From Kitagawia praeruptora (taxonomy: Eukaryota; Streptophyta; Magnoliopsida; Apiales; Apiaceae), in the NCBI GenBank assembly GCA_037693485.1, contig CM075348.1:33722501-33786500 (forward strand): a DNA stretch of 64,000 bases. Direction: 5' to 3'. Position numbers and translations under genes: made by a program. This document shows positions 57,777 to 64,000 of this stretch, one piece after another. How positions within the stretch are numbered: position 1 is the stretch's first letter; each line of letters opens with the position of its first letter. Under the pieces are notes generated by a model that saw only the letters and a list, made by a program, of their open reading frames with translations, did not search any database and had not been told where the DNA came from.

Positions 57777-60139
57777 TGTAATAACCCTAACTTTAGCAAT
57801 GCTACAGTGATCACATGAACAGTAAATTTTGAGGATTTAGAGAAATGGTATGTAGGTACTCAATAATGGAAACAGAAAATGAATAAACAGAAATCATAGT
57901 AGTATTGTACACTGAAATTAAGTGACTCAAAATGATAATGGATTTCAGACATTCCTGAATATGGACTTTAAGGATTTTCGATTTCGATTGAGACTCTATT
58001 GAATGTGATATTAAAGAGTATAGAAATGTTAAAGGGTTTATATCTTGAGGAATAGTGAAGTTAGGTTAAACCAAGGAGTGATCAAGTCAAGGAAATGCCA
58101 AGGGAATTTAGATTGTTAAACGAGTTTGAGAATGCTTGAGAACCCGAGAGATAACCGGGAGAGCAACTTCTGAGAAAAAGAAAATATACCAGGGATATTG
58201 GATCTAATACCTACTTGAGAATTAGAATCACCCTAACACACTACTAATATATTATGTGGGAGAGGATATTATATATCCAAGAAATTTACAAAGGAGAAAC
58301 CACTGAAACGATCACAGAAAACTTTCGATGAATCAAACGACGAGAGAACTTGCACAAAGCCCATCCGAAAACCCTAAGGCCCAAAACCTAAGCCATGCAG
58401 GTCCAAGAAGCTCCAAGGAGCTGCATTTACAAGTTAATTAAGTGAGTGGCTCATGGATATATTGAAGGGGCAAGGCTAGAAGAGAAAATAGAGTGAAAGG
58501 GCAAGGATAAACTAGTAAACACACAACCAATTGGATAAATCTTCCAAAAGAAGCTAAACAAGAAGTGTTTTGATTGGTGGACTCCAAAATATCTTCACAA
58601 AAGGTATCTAGCTGATATATAAGATAGAAACAAGGGATATACATCATTTACACAAGAGAAAACAAAGTTGAAAAGCTCCCCCATCTCTTTTCTCTACAAA
58701 CTGCTCAGCAAGAACAAGGAGGAAAGAAAAATTCATATCTCCATTTCTATCCATGATAAAATCACCAAATTTTAACCATAGCTTCTCCACTCTATGGGGA
58801 AGATTCGTACAAAATTTCATGACAATCCAAGTAGTATAGCCTAGTCAAATCCATGCTCAAAGTGGGAGAACCAAACCTGTCCAGTTTCTGTCCAACGGAA
58901 AAAGAGGGCTAAAAACCATAGCTAGGAAGCTTTGTTTTTGGTGATCTATAGCTCAAATCAAAGCTTATACAGAGGCCAAGATGTGGTAAATATTTGAGAG
59001 CCAAACTCTTATTTTTCGATTTGTTATGATTTTTACAAAAGTGATGATGAATAGTAACCCTTAGAAACTAACTTTGTTTTTATGATTTCTTTTAGTTGAT
59101 TCAAGCTAGTATAAGGTTGATTAATGATATATCAAGGATTGTTAAGGGTTTTCAAAGCTTCAAGATGGTATAAAAATGCTTGCCCTTTTATATTTATAAT
59201 GGATATTGAGTTAATTAGTGATTTAGTGGTGTAAATGTTAAGATTTTGATGTTATATGTGTTTGTAAGTGATTAAAGTTGAATATGGAAGGAGTATGTGC
59301 TTGTAACCATGGTTGGTAAGATGACCACATGGTGTAGGTGATGGTGTATAAGGTGGATGATTGATTTGGAGGAGTTTGATTTTGGAAAGTATGAAAATAT
59401 AGCCGTTATAATGTCCGATTTTCGTTAGACCAAGAATCTGCCCTGTTTTTGGACCCTGAACCCATACGGTAGGCTACTGTCCAGACCCCCAAATGACCAT
59501 GATGAGATAGAGCTTGGTTCATAGATCGTTTTGATATAAGGTGCGCTAAAATCTGATGAACGGTTTAGGAGAAAAGTCAGTTTTAGTAAAAGACATTCGA
59601 AAACCGAGAAAACGTAATTGTATCAACTTTGAGGCTAAAGTTACCATACTTAGACATTTTTATAAGTCACAAAATTTTGGGATAGTGTAGCAGGGTGGTC
59701 AGAGGACCCTTTACAGTTGACCTTGCATTAAAATTCGAAATCTATATTTTCTGAGAATGTTTACAGTCGAGTGTGGTTATTAAGGGGAATGGTGGAATAT
59801 GCTAAAACTTAGATCGAGTTTAAAAATGGTTAAGTGCATGTAAACTTTTGGTGCATAAAAACCATGTTAAACTTATAATATGAGTTAAGGGTGTTATGGT
59901 GTAGAGATTAAGTGATTAAGTGGGATATATACTAATGGTGATCCTTTCGTTCCTATAGAAACGGGAGACGAACTCAGGATTCCACATACTCGCTTTAGAG
60001 ATCCAGGCAAGATCTTTTCTATCCCTACTTGGAAATTTTTTATCTTCAAAGAAACTTGATTTCATGGAATATATATATGTGATGCTATTGTTACTATATT
60101 GTTAAGAATTTGTTTTCCTTGATTATTGATATTCAAAGG

Positions 60140-60255
60140 AGAGGTATATGAAGATGTATATGAATATGGATATGGATATGAGTATAAGATGGATATGGAT
60201 ATGGATATGGATATGAGTATGATATGTATATGGATATGAGTATGAGATGGATATG
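60140..60255 (+). repeat. (GGATAT)n-type minisatellite in LTR
   Basis: Runs of GGATATGGATATGGATATGA with interspersed AGATGTATATG units. Confidence 0.9.
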
Positions 60256-60309
60256 AATACACATAGAGATGATTATGCATGAAGTGAACATGCCTTATGA
60301 TTAAGGGAA

Positions 60310-60415
60310 TATGAAGGAATGATATCAGTTGTTATCTAGAGTTATATATAAAGGAATGGTATCAGTTGTTATCTAGAGATATATATAAAGGAATGGTATC
60401 AGTTATTATCTAAGG
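60310..60415 (+). repeat. Tandem repeat with period of about 45 bases
   Basis: Three copies of AAGGAATGGTATCAGTTGTT plus ATCTAGAG and TATATATA. Confidence 0.85.
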
Positions 60416-61833
60416 TTATATGATTTATAATATTATATTCTTCCTAAGTATTGTGATTTAATAAATATTATTGAATGGTATTTAATACTTTTGAGATAAA
60501 TGGTATACTCTACGTATATAAAAGCATATTGATTTCATTGAATACAGAGGAGATGCCTGAGTCATAATCAAAGTATTATGACATATACAATTTTTAAAGG
60601 TGATGATAAATGGAAACGGAAATGATATATGTGAATGGAAATGCGAATGGAAACGGGAAAGTGAAAAAAATGTGAAATGGTATTTGATAATGGTAAAATG
60701 ATTTGAAAAAGGGGGATTGCATCAGTAAGCGTAAGAGGCTGTGTGGGAGTGGCACAGTCCAGCATTCAATATTTTCTTACGGCACGAAGATGCCAAGGGA
60801 GGATGTAGCAGGTAGCCTTCCTCCAGGGTTGATTACCAGGTAGGGATCATCCCTTCTACTAGTAGTAAACAGAGAGCGGATACGGTCAGGCGACTGATCA
60901 TCGTCCTACGTATCTGGCACCAGCAGAGATCCCCAAAACTTGAAAGAAAGAATTGAAAATGGTTTTCAGATTTCTATAACTGAAAACAGGAAAGTGATAT
61001 GGAATGATGGAATTATTGTTACAAACGAAGAGAAACTGATTTTATATTAATTTATATGAATGCTGCATAAGACGGAAATGAGAAGATTATAGCGAGAGAT
61101 TTGTTCAAGTTTTTATATTATCTTGAAAGATTACACTGAAATGGTATATTGATGGTTATAGCATTCAAGAAGAGGGACTGATATTATATGATGTTAGAAG
61201 CGAGACTGATGGAATGATACTATATATTTCTTACGTACAAGGATAATTGGAAAGTGTATATACATATTGAATGGAAATAAAATTCTTCCATAATAACTGA
61301 AGATGCTTTTGTCTATTATATATATACAACGGTTTATTTTCCTTTGATGTTAGTAGATAGAAATTATCTTGCTGAGCTATTTTGGCTCATTCTTGCTACT
61401 TATCTATATACAGCTAGGAACGCCAATACTTCGCAGAACGCCCCGCAAGAGGGTAGGGGAAAGGCGACCTTCTAAGAGCACGCTAACATCGATTCCTGAG
61501 GTAGCGTAGAGGCAGACGGGTTCTGAGAGCTTATGTATAATTAAGGGTGTAAGAATGTAATAAACTTTTGATTGTTGGAACGCTTCATGTCGAAGTGTCA
61601 TTCAACAATGTACTTAAGTATGATCCTGTTTGTAATAACTATTCAACTCTTAATTTTATTATGGTAAATGTTGTTCTCTGAGCATATGACTGGTGTGTGT
61701 GTGTTTATTATTGCGGGGTCAATGGCATAAGTATTAATTGTAAAAAAAAAAAACTCAAGAGATATTGATATTGAACGGAAATTGGTCCGTGATGGCCCGG
61801 ATTTATGACCCCGGATTTGGGGCTGTCACAGTT

Positions 61834-61845
61834 TGGTATCAGAGC
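61834..61845 (+). other. Primer binding site of the Tekay-like element
   Basis: TGGTATCAGAGC, exact Met-tRNA type site used by many plant Gypsy elements, three bases after the LTR. Confidence 0.92.
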
Positions 61846-64000
61846 TAAGAGTCATAATGCTCAGGAACAAGAGTGATAATAATAAGTGTATCAGTAATAA
61901 TATAAAATTGTGAACTTCCATCGAGTTCAAGGGGGTTTATCGAACGAAGCGTTTATTCTAAGTAGTGATTATAATTTTATAGATTATTGCTAATAAAGGT
62001 TATTATGCCAAAAGTGTTAAACTTATGTAGCACACAGGATTGATATGAGAAAGGGAATATTTGATGTATCGGGAAGTGTACGTTAGACAACCTCGTGAGT
62101 ATACAAGGTATATTAGAATATACAATTTAGGAGTATAGTTTGAAGGGTCCTTGATACCGGAGCATCGTCACGATAAGACGATCAACATTACGAAAGTATA
62201 TCGATCAGAAGGTTATGTTTTATTATGGATAAAGGCAAAGAGTATTGAGCCAAGTCACGACTAGGTAAATGACGATAATTGGGAATATCATACGATAGGT
62301 TAAGGATAAATGGTGAGTGCCAAATTTAAGAAATTTCGGAGAGTACTCAGTCTAAGATATAAATAGTATTTGAGGAAAACCTTCCATTATTTTGGATTTT
62401 CAATTGGGCAGAGGCTATTAACGGTACCTATTTTTAAATTTTCTAAAGCCCTGCTAAATTATATTATTGAGTTTCAAATTTTCCTCTACTGGTGGGTAAA
62501 TTCGGTTGTGATCTGGTACCTCTTATTCATTAAGGGTCGGTATCTTTTAAAAAAATTTTGGTACCCTTGAAATGTGTTTCAAACTTGTATTTTATCTATC
62601 TTAGTCAAAATATTCCTCTAAGATTATTTTTCGGAAGATGGTATTTGTCATCGTGATTTAAATTTCCCTCTATATTTCTTACTCCAACTAAGAGGAACAG
62701 CCCTACATGTATACACAAGGACGATCTGTCTGTGTGATAGAAAGTCGGAGGGGACGCCCTCACTTGTGTGACGTACGGGTTCTTTCATCATATTGATTTC
62801 CCAAATATTCTTTTATTTCGAATAAGAGCTATTTAAAACTCTTAATCTTATAAATTGTTGTGGGACCCTTGCTTGTTTCTGGGTTCGTTTCAATTCAAAG
62901 TCTCTTAAATTCTATCAATTGTTTTGAATATAGAAGACTTCATTAATGGATGGAAGCAATGTTTAGAGTATATATACGTGATTATACAAGGGAACTGGAG
63001 ATTCAAAGGGAAATTTCAATAAGAGATAATTAGAACTCGAAGCGTTTCAATATAAGAGAGGAAGGAATTTCGTGAGAAGAAATGGGTATATTTGATGATT
63101 AGTAAGAGAAAAGAATATAAGGAATTTTAAGGTATAATTGAGAGTTACTATTGAGATTAAGATGTATTTTGAGGATAGAGTCAGAATAAGGATAAACAAA
63201 GGAAGTGGGGATAATTAATAAAGGATTCGAGGTGCAATAACTTTTAGTGGATGAAGGCCAATATTGTGACTAATACCCTAAGTAGAAAAGAGAGAGATTA
63301 AAGATGTTAATTATTCAAAGGATTAATCCAAAAAGGTGTGAATGAGTAAAAATTGAAGTAAAGATTTTGATGAGAATAATAAAGGGGAATTTCAGAGGTG
63401 AAATAGATAGTATATCAGGAAGGAACTAAGGTGGATCAGCAAGATGTAAAGAAAGTATAGTGAACAATAGACATATGGGGTAAGGTATCCGGAGGAAATT
63501 GCAGGTACGCTCTAATTTAACCTATTAAGTGTAAATGTTTGGTTAGGGATCAGCTAAGTCCATGAATGGTGTAACTGGACTGATAATATAGATAAGAATA
63601 ATCTATCTGTGAGAAAGTAAACTATGGTGATATAAGAAAGTGAGTTATTCTTCTGTCATCCAAATCAATACTGTTAAGAGTCAGAGAACTCTATAAAAAG
63701 GAGATTAAGAGTATTGGGTAAGGTGCGAGAATATTTTTCAAGGATGAAAGGAAAGTATATGTTTGTATAAGTACGAATAGGAAATATATATTATAAATAA
63801 TATTTTCTTACAATTGTTTCAAGGAATATTATTATAACTTATTTTCTGGAAAATATTACAGAAGTGATATATACAAATGTTGGAGTATTAATATTTTATG
63901 TCATGATAGAGATCAAAACATAGTTAAACAATAGTGAGATACACTACCATTCAGGGAAGGCCAATGTGGTGGCTGATACCCTTAAACAAAAGAGGAAGAA
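61846..64000 (+). pseudogene. Degraded internal region of the Tekay-like element, runs off the edge
   Basis: No open gag or RT remains in the 2.15 kb visible. Two short pieces match the end of the Gypsy RNase H domain: KANIVTNTLSRKERD near 63250 and YHSGKANVVADTLK near 63950. They are about 700 bases apart, so the region is either rearranged or made of two overlapping fragments. RNase H lying this close to the primer binding site implies large deletions of gag, protease and RT. Confidence 0.6.

Larger units (their letters stand above)
57777..61830 (+). repeat. Tekay/Del-type Gypsy 5' LTR, 4.05 kb
   Basis: Starts TGTAATAACCCTAAC and ends GGGGCTGTCACA, directly followed by GTT and a Met-tRNA primer binding site. 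The length and the block near the 3' end (TTGCTGAGCTATTTTGGCTC at 61370-61390, then a CGCAAGAGGGTAGGGGAAAG block) are typical of Tekay/Del chromovirus LTRs. It contains (GGATAT)n at 60140-60255 and a three-copy tandem repeat at 60310-60415. The partner LTR would lie beyond the window. Confidence 0.8.

Overview
This is nuclear DNA of a flowering plant, most likely a eudicot. It shows GT-AG introns, a plant-type insulin-degrading-enzyme gene and dense plant transposons (Sirevirus-type Copia, Athila-like and Tekay-like Gypsy, Stowaway, Helitron-like and MULE/hAT MITEs). The TE density suggests a large, TE-rich genome. The species cannot be fixed from the sequence; an asterid (perhaps Apiaceae) is only a guess.

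Layout. 1-738 is the 3' part of an LTR cut by the window edge. 1485-30640 is one nested insertion at least five levels deep. A decayed LINE (zf-RVT plus RNase H, minus strand) was split by a short gag-only Copia element D (2031-30372). D was split by a Sirevirus-like Copia element C (3000-29769, perfect target duplication ATTAC). C's third ORF was split by an Athila-like element A without pol (6653-20145). A's leader was split by a very young gag-only Gypsy element B (8058-14720, perfect target duplication GTATA). A MITE sits in A's 3' LTR. LTR divergence falls from outside to inside, as the nesting order predicts.

30640-33965 is AT-rich and holds Helitron-like ends, a long-TIR element and a Stowaway-like element that landed in a CTAG Helitron terminus. 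34310-50711 is the one intact host gene: a 26-exon M16 metallopeptidase of 965 residues, matching Arabidopsis PXM16 (peroxisomal insulin-degrading-enzyme-like 1). Its zinc site (H62, E65, H66, E143) and distal catalytic pair (R781, Y788) are complete. Its introns carry at least six TE insertions, several with clean target duplications, and splicing frames are intact throughout.

50890-57776 is intergenic, with a Helitron-like element, SINE-like modules, a (TTA)n microsatellite, palindromic repeats, a MITE disrupted by a solo LTR and a long inverted-repeat element. 57777-61830 is a 4.05 kb Tekay/Del-type Gypsy LTR followed by a Met-tRNA primer binding site and a degraded internal region running off the right edge.

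Only the peptidase gene is likely to serve the host. The TE proteins are recognisable, but most are broken by stops or frameshifts.
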